24,952 nucleotides of DNA from Thermoleophilia bacterium UBA6103 (GTDB taxonomy: Bacteria; Actinomycetota; Thermoleophilia; UBA2241), in the NCBI GenBank assembly GCA_002423545.1, contig DIWP01000033.1, forward strand, positions 1-24,952, given 5' to 3'. Below, piece after piece: positions 8,334 through 14,598 of the stretch. The notes beneath the pieces are model-generated. The model worked only from the letters and a program-made list of their open reading frames with translations, was not told where the DNA came from and made no database searches. A program made the translations under genes and the position numbers. How positions within the stretch are numbered: the first letter of the stretch is position 1; every line of letters starts with the position of its first letter.

Positions 8334-10406
8334 TCATGTGCCCGGCCGCCGCCCCTGCCGAGCAGATGGCGCCGTCTCCTTCTCCCCGGCGCCGAGGTCG
8401 GCACCACCAGCGTCCAGCTCGAACGGCTCCAGCCCCAGTCCCAGCTCGGCCAGGTCGTCGGCGATGTCCTTGAGGCCGCAGTCGACGAGCGTCTGATGCC
8501 GCGGCACGCCGGTCCGCAGGTCCCAGCCGCGCAGCGTGTAGTACTCGTCTTTCATGCGCTCGAGGTCTTCGCGTGAGACGCCGTGCTTGCCCTTCATGTG
8601 ACCACGCGACACCGGCTTGGAGAACTCCTTCTCGGGGATCGTGTCGTTCTCCCGACGGCGCCCCATCTTCACCTCGATGGCACGCTCGACGTTGCGCACC
8701 CGCAGCGACGCCCGCTCGACGTCTTCCGGCGTCACCGTACGCCCCAGTCCGGCGCTCAGGGCAGCGGCGTAGTGCTCGGGCATCAGATAGAGGAACAGCC
8801 ACTTGGTGTGCCACTTGCACGACCCGGCCATGTCGGCGATGCCGGTCTGGATGCCCATGTCGTGCACGATGTCGGCCTTGCCCTCGGTGGTGTCGGGATC
8901 GCCGGCCCGTTCCTTGCCGGTGAGCTCGTAGGCCAGCTCGCGCTCGTGCTCCACGGCATGGGCGCGGTCCTCCTCCGACCAGCCGGGGTAGACCGGCGCC
9001 GTGACCGAGTCGAACTGGTGCATGTCGAGGTCCTGGATGCAGTCGGAGCGACGGCCGATCGCGTACGACAGCGACATCGATGTGAGGCGCGGGTTGATGC
9101 CGTACATGGGGTTGTTGTTCACCTGCATCGCGTACCAGTAGGTGCTTCTGCCGCCGCGCCGCTCCTCGGGGACGTGGGCGTCGAAGTACTCGGCGGTGGC
9201 TTTCATGCCGCCGGCCAGCACGGCGCCGAACCCCTCGTTGGCGATCGTGCGGTCCATGATCGCCGTGATCGCCTCCTTGCTGCCCCACTCCATCGCGATG
9301 CCGTCGGTGAGGCTCGCGTCGATGATCCCCAGCGCATGCAGCTCCATGAGCCACTGGATGGTGAGCGCCATCGACGTGTTGTCGATACCCATCTCCTGAC
9401 ACTGGCGGATGAGCGCGTACCAGAGCAGCATGTCGGCGTTCTGGACCTCCCAGGTCAGCTGCGTGTAGAGCTCGCATGAGATGACGGTGGCCCCGACGCC
9501 GGGGACGGAGTAGTTCTCCATGCAGTGGACCGGACAGCCCATGCAGCCGGTGCGCTTGTAGCCGTGCTTGTTCCAGAAGGCGTTGTAGTCGGTCCTGCCC
9601 TCGGGATCGAAGTCGAGGCCTTCGTGACCGTCGCCGCCGGCCTCGATGCCCGAGAGGACGTATGCGTACTCGGCGTTGGTCACGCCGATAGTGTGCACCT
9701 CTTCGTAGTAGTCGGCGCCTTTGACCTGGTCGTGCGCCGCCTTGCAGGCCTCCAGAAACGCCTCCGGGTCGGCGACCGGGATGCCCTTCGTGCCGCGTAC
9801 CACCAGCGCCTTGACGTTCTTGGATCCCAGCACGGCGCCCATGCCGGTGCGCGCGGCGGCGTTGCCGACGCTCCCGTGGATGGTGGCGAACGAGACCAGG
9901 TTCTCCCCGGCGGGGCCGATGGAGAGGACCTTGGCCTCGGGGTCGTCGAGCTCATCCTGGATGAGGCGCCTGGTCTCGTAGGTGGTCTGCCCCCAGAGCT
10001 CGCCGGCGTCGCGCAGCTCGACGAGGTCGTTACGGATGCGCAGATAGACCGGATGTTCGGCCCTTCCGGTGAGCACCACGTGGTCATAGCCCGCGTATTT
10101 CAGCTCGGCGGCCCAGTCGCCGCCGATGTTGGCGTCGCCGAGCAGGCCGGTGACCGGGCTCTTGCTCATGACGTCGGCGCGGCTGCAGCCCGGAAAGGCG
10201 GTGCCGGAGAGCGGACCGGTGCCGAAGACGATGACGTTGTCGGGACCCAGCGGATCGGTGTCGGGCCCGATGGCGTCGTACATTAGGCGCGCGTTGATGC
10301 CGCGGCCGCCGATGTACTTCTCTGCATAGTCGAGGGTCGACCGGATACTCGTGGTGCCGGTGGTGAGGTCGACCCAGAGGATCGTGCCGCCATACAGGTA
10401 CGTCAT
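8334..10406 (-). CDS. Aldehyde:ferredoxin oxidoreductase family protein, long form (AOR 2)
   Basis: A 690-residue AOR family tungsten/molybdenum oxidoreductase, longer than the usual 600-620. It starts MTYLYGGTILWVDLTTG with GGGGAG 6 bases upstream. Cluster ligands Cys288, Cys291 and Cys295 (GCMGCPVHC) are at the same numbers as in AOR 1, with Cys530 (AGSCKWH) as fourth. GPLSGTAFPGCSRADV and KSPVTGLLG are the pterin-binding stretches. The extra length is spread over inserts in the second half plus a charged, low-complexity C-terminal tail of about 30 residues. Length and divergence leave room for a non-aldehyde substrate, as in the BamB-type benzoyl-CoA reductases, but no substrate can be assigned. 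It lies between a polyferredoxin (upstream) and the NrfD gene (13 bases downstream). Ends in TGA. Confidence 0.9.
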   Translation of the reverse strand: MTYLYGGTILWVDLTTGTTSIRSTLDYAEKYIGGRGINARLMYDAIGPDTDPLGPDNVIVFGTGPLSGTAFPGCSRADVMSKSPVTGLLGDANIGGDWAAELKYAGYDHVVLTGRAEHPVYLRIRNDLVELRDAGELWGQTTYETRRLIQDELDDPEAKVLSIGPAGENLVSFATIHGSVGNAAARTGMGAVLGSKNVKALVVRGTKGIPVADPEAFLEACKAAHDQVKGADYYEEVHTIGVTNAEYAYVLSGIEAGGDGHEGLDFDPEGRTDYNAFWNKHGYKRTGCMGCPVHCMENYSVPGVGATVISCELYTQLTWEVQNADMLLWYALIRQCQEMGIDNTSMALTIQWLMELHALGIIDASLTDGIAMEWGSKEAITAIMDRTIANEGFGAVLAGGMKATAEYFDAHVPEERRGGRSTYWYAMQVNNNPMYGINPRLTSMSLSYAIGRRSDCIQDLDMHQFDSVTAPVYPGWSEEDRAHAVEHERELAYELTGKERAGDPDTTEGKADIVHDMGIQTGIADMAGSCKWHTKWLFLYLMPEHYAAALSAGLGRTVTPEDVERASLRVRNVERAIEVKMGRRRENDTIPEKEFSKPVSRGHMKGKHGVSREDLERMKDEYYTLRGWDLRTGVPRHQTLVDCGLKDIADDLAELGLGLEPFELDAGGADLGAGEKETAPSARQGRRPGT

Positions 10407-10429
10407 GTGAGGCTCCCCATCACCCGCGG

Positions 10430-10930
10430 TCAGCGCTGCTCGCCCTGCGTCTGCAGCAGCTCCAGATACTTCGTCGCCCCGGTACGCCGCCGCCGCAGCC
10501 CTTCTTCATCGGCCGGCACGAAGTGCAGGGCGTCGTTGGGGCACCACTTGACGCACGTGGGGTCGCCACCGCAGAGGTCGCACTTCTGGCTCGTCCCGGT
10601 CTGCGGATCGACGAACGGCGCCCCGTATGGGCACACCTGGACGCAGGTGCGACAGCCGATGCACTTCTCCTCGTCGACCACGACGGCATTCGTCTGCGGA
10701 TCGCGCGAGATCGCCTGCGCCGGACAGAGCTCCAGGCACAACGGCTCGGCGCACTGCTGGCAGACGACAGGGATGGTGGAGATGAGGCCGTCGCGCTCGT
10801 CTCTGACGATGCTGATCCGGGCCCGGGATGGGTTGCACTCGCCGTAGTTCTTCAGCGAGCAGACGATCTCGCAGGTCCGGCAACCGGTGCACTTCTCCAC
10901 ATCGACGGTGATCACAGAGTACACGTGCAT
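10430..10930 (-). CDS. 4x[4Fe-4S] polyferredoxin, partner of AOR 2
   Basis: A 166-residue iron-sulfur protein starting MHVYSVITVDVEKCTGC at the ATG at 10930, behind a strong GGGAGGGGGG ribosome site. Four cysteine groups: CTGCRTCEIVC, CQQCAEPLCLELC, CIGCRTCVQVC and CDLCGGDPTCVKWC, predicting four [4Fe-4S] clusters. It is the first gene of the leftward AOR operon and precedes AOR 2 by 23 bases. It should take electrons from AOR 2 and pass them on to the NrfD-linked polyferredoxin or a soluble acceptor. A longer frame upstream has no support because the promoter and operator candidates lie there. Ends in TGA. Confidence 0.9.
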   Translation of the reverse strand: MHVYSVITVDVEKCTGCRTCEIVCSLKNYGECNPSRARISIVRDERDGLISTIPVVCQQCAEPLCLELCPAQAISRDPQTNAVVVDEEKCIGCRTCVQVCPYGAPFVDPQTGTSQKCDLCGGDPTCVKWCPNDALHFVPADEEGLRRRRTGATKYLELLQTQGEQR

Positions 10931-10973
10931 CCCCCCTCCCGCAACGGCGTCGGCCCAGAGCCGCGCCACTTCA

Positions 10974-10985
10974 CCAACCGGTTGG
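10974..10985. promoter_or_regulatory. Palindromic operator candidate for the TetR-type regulator
   Basis: CCAACCGGTTGG is a perfect 12-bp palindrome in the region between the divergent AOR operon and tetR-like gene. TetR-family repressors often bind AACCGGTT-like palindromes. It lies just downstream of a minus-strand -10 candidate TAGAAT (10995-11000), near the expected transcription start, where binding would block the AOR operon. The ferredoxin start is 44 bases further on. On the plus strand it falls inside the 18-base spacer between TTCACC (10970-10975) and TATTCT (10994-10999), which would give autorepression of tetR. The minus-strand -35 is not recognisable. Confidence 0.5.
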
Positions 10986-11075
10986 ATGAGTGGTATTCTA
11001 CAACACGTGCGGAGATTTGGGAAGGCCGCTTACTCGCAGGCCGTGCGGAGGGACGACGGCCGCGCGAAGGGACGA

Positions 11076-11118
11076 CGGACCGTCGCCGGCGACGGTCCGC
11101 GCCGCCGGCGACGGTCCG
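11076..11118. repeat. 24-bp perfect palindrome plus direct repeat in the tetR leader
   Basis: Bases 11076-11099 form a perfect palindrome with half-site CGGACCGTCGCC. Its right part, GCCGGCGACGGTCCG (11085-11099), is repeated directly at 11104-11118. The structure lies 48-90 bases before the TetR start at 11166. It could be a second operator, a leader hairpin or a terminator-like structure; there is no T run after it. Confidence 0.6.
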
Positions 11119-11165
11119 TGAGCGGGTATCATCACGCCCATGGCGAACGGGAGAGCGACACGGCG

Positions 11166-11834
11166 ATGACACGCGAAGCTCTGGAGGACGCCGGTACGGT
11201 GACCGGAAGCTCCGGCGAGGTCGTCAACGAACGGCTGGCTTCAGATCTCGCCGAGCACCCGACCGCACGGCGCATGGTCGCGGCGGCCAAGACGATCCTG
11301 GTACGCGACGGGTTCCCGGGACTCACGCTGGAAGCCGTCTCTGCGGAGGCGGGGGTCAACAAGTCCTCGACCCGGTACTACTTTGGCGGCAAGCGCGGCC
11401 TCATCGAGGCGGTCATCAAGGAGATCGTGCTCGACGAGTGCGCCGACTCGGCCGCACAGGTCACACCCGACGCCACGCTCGAAGAACGCGTCGACGCGTT
11501 CATCCGCAACGCGCGGCATGTGGCCGGTCACACCGAGACGTTCGGCGGGTTCTTCGAGATCCTGCCACACGCGTGCAAAGACGACGAGTTCCGGCAGCGC
11601 TTCGTCGACTACTACCGGCGGTGGTTCGAGTGGAACCTCGAATGGCTTGGCCTCCACGTGCGCGACGACATCCCCGAGGCCAAGCGGCGTGGTCTTGGCG
11701 TGCTCATGGCGGCGGTCGTCGACGGCCTGGCGGTGCAGGCGACCATCTTCGAGCCGGGATACGACGCCACTGACTGCCTGGAGTTGTTCCGCAGCATCTT
11801 GCTGGACGTCGCCCGTACGAACGGTGCGAGCTGA
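11166..11834 (+). CDS. TetR/AcrR-family transcriptional regulator
   Basis: A 222-residue one-component regulator. The N-terminal helix-turn-helix domain spans about residues 32-80, with LTLEAVSAEAGVNKSSTRYYFGGKRGLIEAVIKEIV being the typical TetR pattern of three helices ending in 'YYFGGK..L'. The C-terminal ligand-binding part is helical, with FFEILPHACKDDEFRQRF and MAAVVDGLAVQ. About 30 residues precede the DNA-binding domain. ATG at 11166 is chosen over an out-of-frame ATG at 11140; GGGAGAG lies about 11 bases upstream. It is divergent from the AOR operon and followed after 36 bases by the radical SAM gene, so it probably controls one or both, with a small ligand unknown. Ends in TGA. Confidence 0.9.
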   Translation: MTREALEDAGTVTGSSGEVVNERLASDLAEHPTARRMVAAAKTILVRDGFPGLTLEAVSAEAGVNKSSTRYYFGGKRGLIEAVIKEIVLDECADSAAQVTPDATLEERVDAFIRNARHVAGHTETFGGFFEILPHACKDDEFRQRFVDYYRRWFEWNLEWLGLHVRDDIPEAKRRGLGVLMAAVVDGLAVQATIFEPGYDATDCLELFRSILLDVARTNGAS

Positions 11835-11870
11835 CGGAGCCTGCCGGGGATGCGTGGCTGGGGAGAGGGT

Positions 11871-12749
11871 ATGCGCTACCACGGAGCGGTGATCAGACCG
11901 CCCAGCGAGGCCTCGAGCCTGATCCTGCAGGTCACGTACGGCTGCTCCAACAACACGTGCGACTTCTGTGGCACGTACCTCGATAAGCCGTTCGCCGTAC
12001 GCCCGTCGCAGGAGGTCGAGGAGGATATCGTCGGGCTGCCGGCGGCCGTCAGGCGGCGCACCCGGCGCGTGTTCCTCGCCGACGGCGATGCCATGGCTCT
12101 TTCGACGCGCCGGCTTCTGGACATCCTCGCTCTGCTCCGCCGCGAGCTACCGCACCTGGAGCGCGTGAGCTCCTACGCGAACGCAAAGAACCTGCTCGCC
12201 AAGAGCGTCGACGAGCTGCGCCGGATCCGCGATGCCGGACTCGAGCTCATCTACCTGGGCCTCGAGTCCGGCGACGACCAGACACTGGCGGACATCCACA
12301 AAGGGATGACCGTCGCCGAGCAGATCGAGGGCTGTCGGCGCGCCTCCGAGGCCGGCATCAGGCTGTCCGTGACGGCCATCCTGGGACTGGCCGGCGTCGA
12401 GCGATCGCTCATCCACGCCGAGGCCACCGGACGGGCGCTGAGCGCCATCGACCCACAGTACATCGGCGTGCTCAGCCTCATGATCGAGCCGGGGACGGCC
12501 ATGGAGGGCCGCGTCCGCTCCGGCGAGTTCCGCAGCCCCGACGCCATCGGCATGCTGTACGAGTTGCGGGAGATCATCGCCGCCACCGATGTGAGCGACT
12601 GCCTCTTCCGCTCCAACCACGCCTCCAACTACCTGCCGGTCGGCGGGCACCTGCCGGAGGACAAGGGGAGGATGCTGGCGACGCTCGACCGGGCGCTCGA
12701 CGCGCCCGAGCAGGCGCGACTCAAGCCGGAGGCCTGGCGGCTGCTCTAG
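11871..12749 (+). CDS. Radical SAM protein with CX4CX2C cluster motif (COG1032-like)
   Basis: A 292-residue radical SAM protein starting MRYHGAVIRPPSEASSLILQ at the ATG at 11871, with GGGGAG close upstream. The cluster motif GCSNNTCDFC gives Cys25, Cys30 and Cys33, i.e. CX4CX2C rather than the common CX3CX2C. Following YLDKPFAVRP and LIYLGLESGDDQTL are typical of the 'RPPSEA...QVT.GC..N.C.FC' group of uncharacterised radical SAM proteins. No B12 domain and no extra C-terminal cluster cysteines are seen. It follows the TetR gene by 36 bases and probably shares its transcript. It converges on pylSn, with 7 bases between the two stops. It ends in TAG; reading through would add 13 residues before TGA at 12789-12791. 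The reaction is unknown. Confidence 0.85.
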   Translation: MRYHGAVIRPPSEASSLILQVTYGCSNNTCDFCGTYLDKPFAVRPSQEVEEDIVGLPAAVRRRTRRVFLADGDAMALSTRRLLDILALLRRELPHLERVSSYANAKNLLAKSVDELRRIRDAGLELIYLGLESGDDQTLADIHKGMTVAEQIEGCRRASEAGIRLSVTAILGLAGVERSLIHAEATGRALSAIDPQYIGVLSLMIEPGTAMEGRVRSGEFRSPDAIGMLYELREIIAATDVSDCLFRSNHASNYLPVGGHLPEDKGRMLATLDRALDAPEQARLKPEAWRLL

Positions 12750-12756
12750 ACACCGG

Positions 12757-13083
12757 CTACTGGCGCAAGTGCGAGCCGTACTTGCGCTTGAAGTGGGTCG
12801 CGCTGTACTTCTCGAGCTTCCAGTCGGGAATGCGGCAGGCCGGGCAGGCCGAGATGAACCACTTGTTGCGCAGCCAGCGGGCGGCGCGGCTGTGCTTGGA
12901 GTCGTGCACGACCATGTGCATGTTGCAGTGCGTGGTGATGTGCGCGTACGACCCGCGGACCTCCAGCTCCTTGATGCCGTGCAGCACGCCGCGACGCGAC
13001 GGCCACAGCTTCATCTTCTCCAGCAATCTGAAGAGCGGGATCTGCTTGCGATAGTAGCGGGTCTTCGATGGGTCGGTCGGCAC
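12757..13083 (-). CDS. pylSn: Pyrrolysyl-tRNA synthetase N-terminal tRNA-binding protein PylSn
   Basis: A 108-residue separate PylSn, the bacterial form of the domain that binds tRNA-Pyl and works with the catalytic PylSc. It matches the N-terminal domain of archaeal PylS: KLWPSRRGVLHGIKELEV here corresponds to the 'LW.SR.G..H.IK..EV' stretch, then VVHDSKHSRAARWLRNKWF and CPAC (Cys80, Cys83), with His35 as a further likely zinc ligand. The GTG at 13083 is preferred, since AGGAG sits 6 bases upstream and the resulting length fits the family; an ATG at 13149 would add 22 unlike residues. It lies downstream of the tRNA-Pyl gene. It ends in TAG; reading through would add pyrrolysine plus 11 residues before TGA at 12721-12723. 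pylSc is not in the window. Confidence 0.93.
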   Translation of the reverse strand: MPTDPSKTRYYRKQIPLFRLLEKMKLWPSRRGVLHGIKELEVRGSYAHITTHCNMHMVVHDSKHSRAARWLRNKWFISACPACRIPDWKLEKYSATHFKRKYGSHLRQ

Positions 13084-13608
13084 CGGGCGCTCCTGACGTT
13101 CACGGAGGTCCGAGTCTAGCACGGCCGGTGGAACGCCCCGGCGGCTCATGCGGGAGGACTACCGTGGAAGGCGGCGAAATCACGCCTTGGGAGTCCATCC
13201 GTACGACAAGGGGCATCATGACCCGGACATCCCTGGCGAGCGGCCTGCGGAGCGGAGCGCCGCTCGCCTTCGGCGCCCTGCTGTTCCTGGCCGGGGTCGC
13301 CATGGCAGCCGTCGCGGCCGCCGCCTTCATCCTCACCCTGGTGCTCGTCGCCTGACGCTCGCCCCGGTGACGGCGCGCCGCCCGCCGGCGGCCGCCGGCG
13401 CAGCTCTGCGACTGCATCGATCCGTCGGCGACCATCCGCAGTGGCCACTCGTCGGCCCGCCGATCGTCGGCCATCGCCCACGCAGGACACGGTCGTGCTA
13501 GCCGCCGGCCGCATCCTTCGAGGGCGCCGCCGGCGCATCCCAAGCCCCCGCACACGGTGCACGGACGATCCCGTACAGCAGTCAAGACGGGCATGCGGGA
13601 GAGAAGAA
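13084..13608. other. Region between pylT and pylSn
   Basis: About 525 bases without a firm gene. Apart from the small membrane ORF candidate at 13218-13355, it holds a GC-rich inverted-repeat stretch (about 13373-13400, with GCGCCG and CGGCGC ends) just after that ORF, and a 5-bp inverted repeat CCCGT/ACGGG around 13570-13591 just beyond the tRNA 3' end. No convincing promoter for pylSn was found, so it may be read through from pylB-pylT. Confidence 0.4.
13218..13355 (+). CDS. Possible small single-helix membrane protein (45 aa)
   Basis: A 45-residue frame starting MTRTSLASGLRS with one long hydrophobic stretch (LAFGALLFLAGVAMAAVAAAAF and on to the end). GGGG lies 4 bases before the ATG. It is on the strand opposite to the pyl genes, in a stretch with no competing gene. 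A basic/polar N-terminus followed by one helix fits a small inner-membrane protein, but GC-rich DNA often produces Ala/Val/Leu-rich frames by chance. No family recognised. Confidence 0.25.
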   Translation: MTRTSLASGLRSGAPLAFGALLFLAGVAMAAVAAAAFILTLVLVA

Positions 13609-13681
13609 TGGCGGGGAGTACGGGAGTTACACCCGTCTACGTGGATTTAGAGTCCGCGTTGATCCTTCCGATCGACCCCCC
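13609..13681 (-). tRNA. pylT: tRNA-Pyl, anticodon CUA (amber suppressor)
   Basis: A 73-base tRNA including an encoded CCA. Acceptor stem GGGGGGT pairs with ACTCCCC (7 bp, one G-T). One base then leads to a D stem GATC/GATC with a loop of only 5 bases. The anticodon loop CTCTAAA (anticodon CTA at 13648-13650) sits on a 6-bp stem, CGCGGA/TCCACG, which has one C-A mismatch at the place where Methanosarcina barkeri tRNA-Pyl has a T-G pair. A 3-base variable loop TAG follows, then T stem ACGGG/CCCGT with a 7-base loop TGTAACT lacking TTC. Short D loop, single base after the acceptor, 6-bp anticodon stem and tiny variable loop are the hallmarks of tRNA-Pyl. G is the discriminator base and the first pair is G-C, the known PylS identity elements. 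It lies between pylD and pylSn. Confidence 0.96.
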
Positions 13682-13692
13682 GCGCAGGGTCC

Positions 13693-13698
13693 ATGATA
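13693..13698 (-). promoter_or_regulatory. pylT: Possible -10 element for pylT
   Basis: TATCAT on the minus strand lies 11 bases before the mature tRNA-Pyl 5' end, a sensible -10 position giving a short 5' leader. No good -35 is found 16-18 bases upstream, so support is weak. Confidence 0.3.
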
Positions 13699-13713
13699 CC
13701 GCGTGGCAGCCCC

Positions 13714-13732
13714 CGGCGCCGACCGGGCGCCG
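13714..13732 (-). terminator. Hairpin between pylD and pylT
   Basis: CGGCGCC (13714-13720) and GGCGCCG (13726-13732) form a 7-bp GC stem with a 5-base loop, between the pylD stop and the tRNA. No T run follows on the minus strand. It may be an attenuator or processing signal, or a weak terminator. Confidence 0.35.
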
Positions 13733-13794
13733 CGGACTGCCGGCAGCGACGTCAAGCGTGGAACCGTCGCGCATGCGTCCCGACATGGGACGGG

Positions 13795-14598
13795 TCAGCG
13801 TCGCAGCGCGTCGACCGCCATCGCCGCCACGCCCAGGGCGAGCGGCTCGTGGATGTGGCGCCCTCCCAGCGCCTGCTGAGCCGCTGCCGTGAACGCCGAC
13901 GGCATGCCGGGGACGGCGGCGACGCTGCCCGGCCGCACCCAGTCGACGCCGACCACGTCGGCCGCCGGCGTGGCGTCGAACAGCAGGTCAGCGGCCGCCA
14001 GAGCCTCGGCGAGGGGCAGCACGCGCGCTCCTTGCGCGACAGCTTGCGCGGCGCGCGCCTCATCGGGCTCGACGACGCTCACGTCCGCGCGACGCTCCAG
14101 CAGGCGCGCCGTCGCGTGCCGGCCGACCGGCCCGTGGCCGAGGACGGCCACGGCGCGCCCGGCCAGCCCGCCGGCAGCCGACTCGAGCGCCGCCACGTAC
14201 GCGCGCGCCGTGCACGGATCGTCGTCGGCGCAGGCGCCGGACCGCAGGTTGAGGGCGATGAAGCGGGAGTCGTCGGCAACGAACACGAGCTCGGCGGCGG
14301 ACTCGGCCGCCTCCTGGAGTCCGCGGACATCGGGCAGCCCGGTGACGAACGCATCGGCACCGAGGAATCCGAGGATGGCCGCCACGCACTCGCAGAAGCC
14401 GGGGATGAAACCCTCGCCCTGCGAGACCGGCACGGCCGCCATGCGGACACCGTGCAGACGGGGCCGGTCGCCGGCCTCGCCCCAGGCGCGTCGGCCGGCG
14501 TCGGCCAGCCCGATACCGGCGACCTCACGCAGACGGGCCTCGAAATCGGCGAGCTGCGCCGTCAGATCGCGGACGTCGTTCTCGATCAGCCTGGTCAT
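13795..14598 (-). CDS. pylD: Pyrrolysine biosynthesis dehydrogenase PylD
   Basis: A 267-residue NAD-dependent amino acid dehydrogenase that oxidises L-lysine-N6-(3R)-methyl-D-ornithine; the product aldehyde cyclises spontaneously to pyrrolysine. Recognised by the family-wide match to archaeal PylD: VPVSQGEGFIPGFCECVAAI, FVTGLPDVRGLQEA, VFVADDSRFIALNLRSG and PCTARAYVAALESAA. A Rossmann NAD site AVAVLGHGPVGRHATARLL begins near residue 150. The C-terminus HEPLALGVAAMAVDAL matches the 'EPLGIGTASML' ending. ATG at 14598 overlaps the pylC stop by 4 bases (ATGA). The last protein of the pylBCD run; the tRNA follows after 113 bases. Ends in TGA. Confidence 0.95.
   Translation of the reverse strand: MTRLIENDVRDLTAQLADFEARLREVAGIGLADAGRRAWGEAGDRPRLHGVRMAAVPVSQGEGFIPGFCECVAAILGFLGADAFVTGLPDVRGLQEAAESAAELVFVADDSRFIALNLRSGACADDDPCTARAYVAALESAAGGLAGRAVAVLGHGPVGRHATARLLERRADVSVVEPDEARAAQAVAQGARVLPLAEALAAADLLFDATPAADVVGVDWVRPGSVAAVPGMPSAFTAAAQQALGGRHIHEPLALGVAAMAVDALRR

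Noticed and set aside
10887..11165. N-terminal extension of the TetR protein
   Set aside because: It would cover the ferredoxin start, the promoter, the operator and the palindrome and has no TetR similarity.
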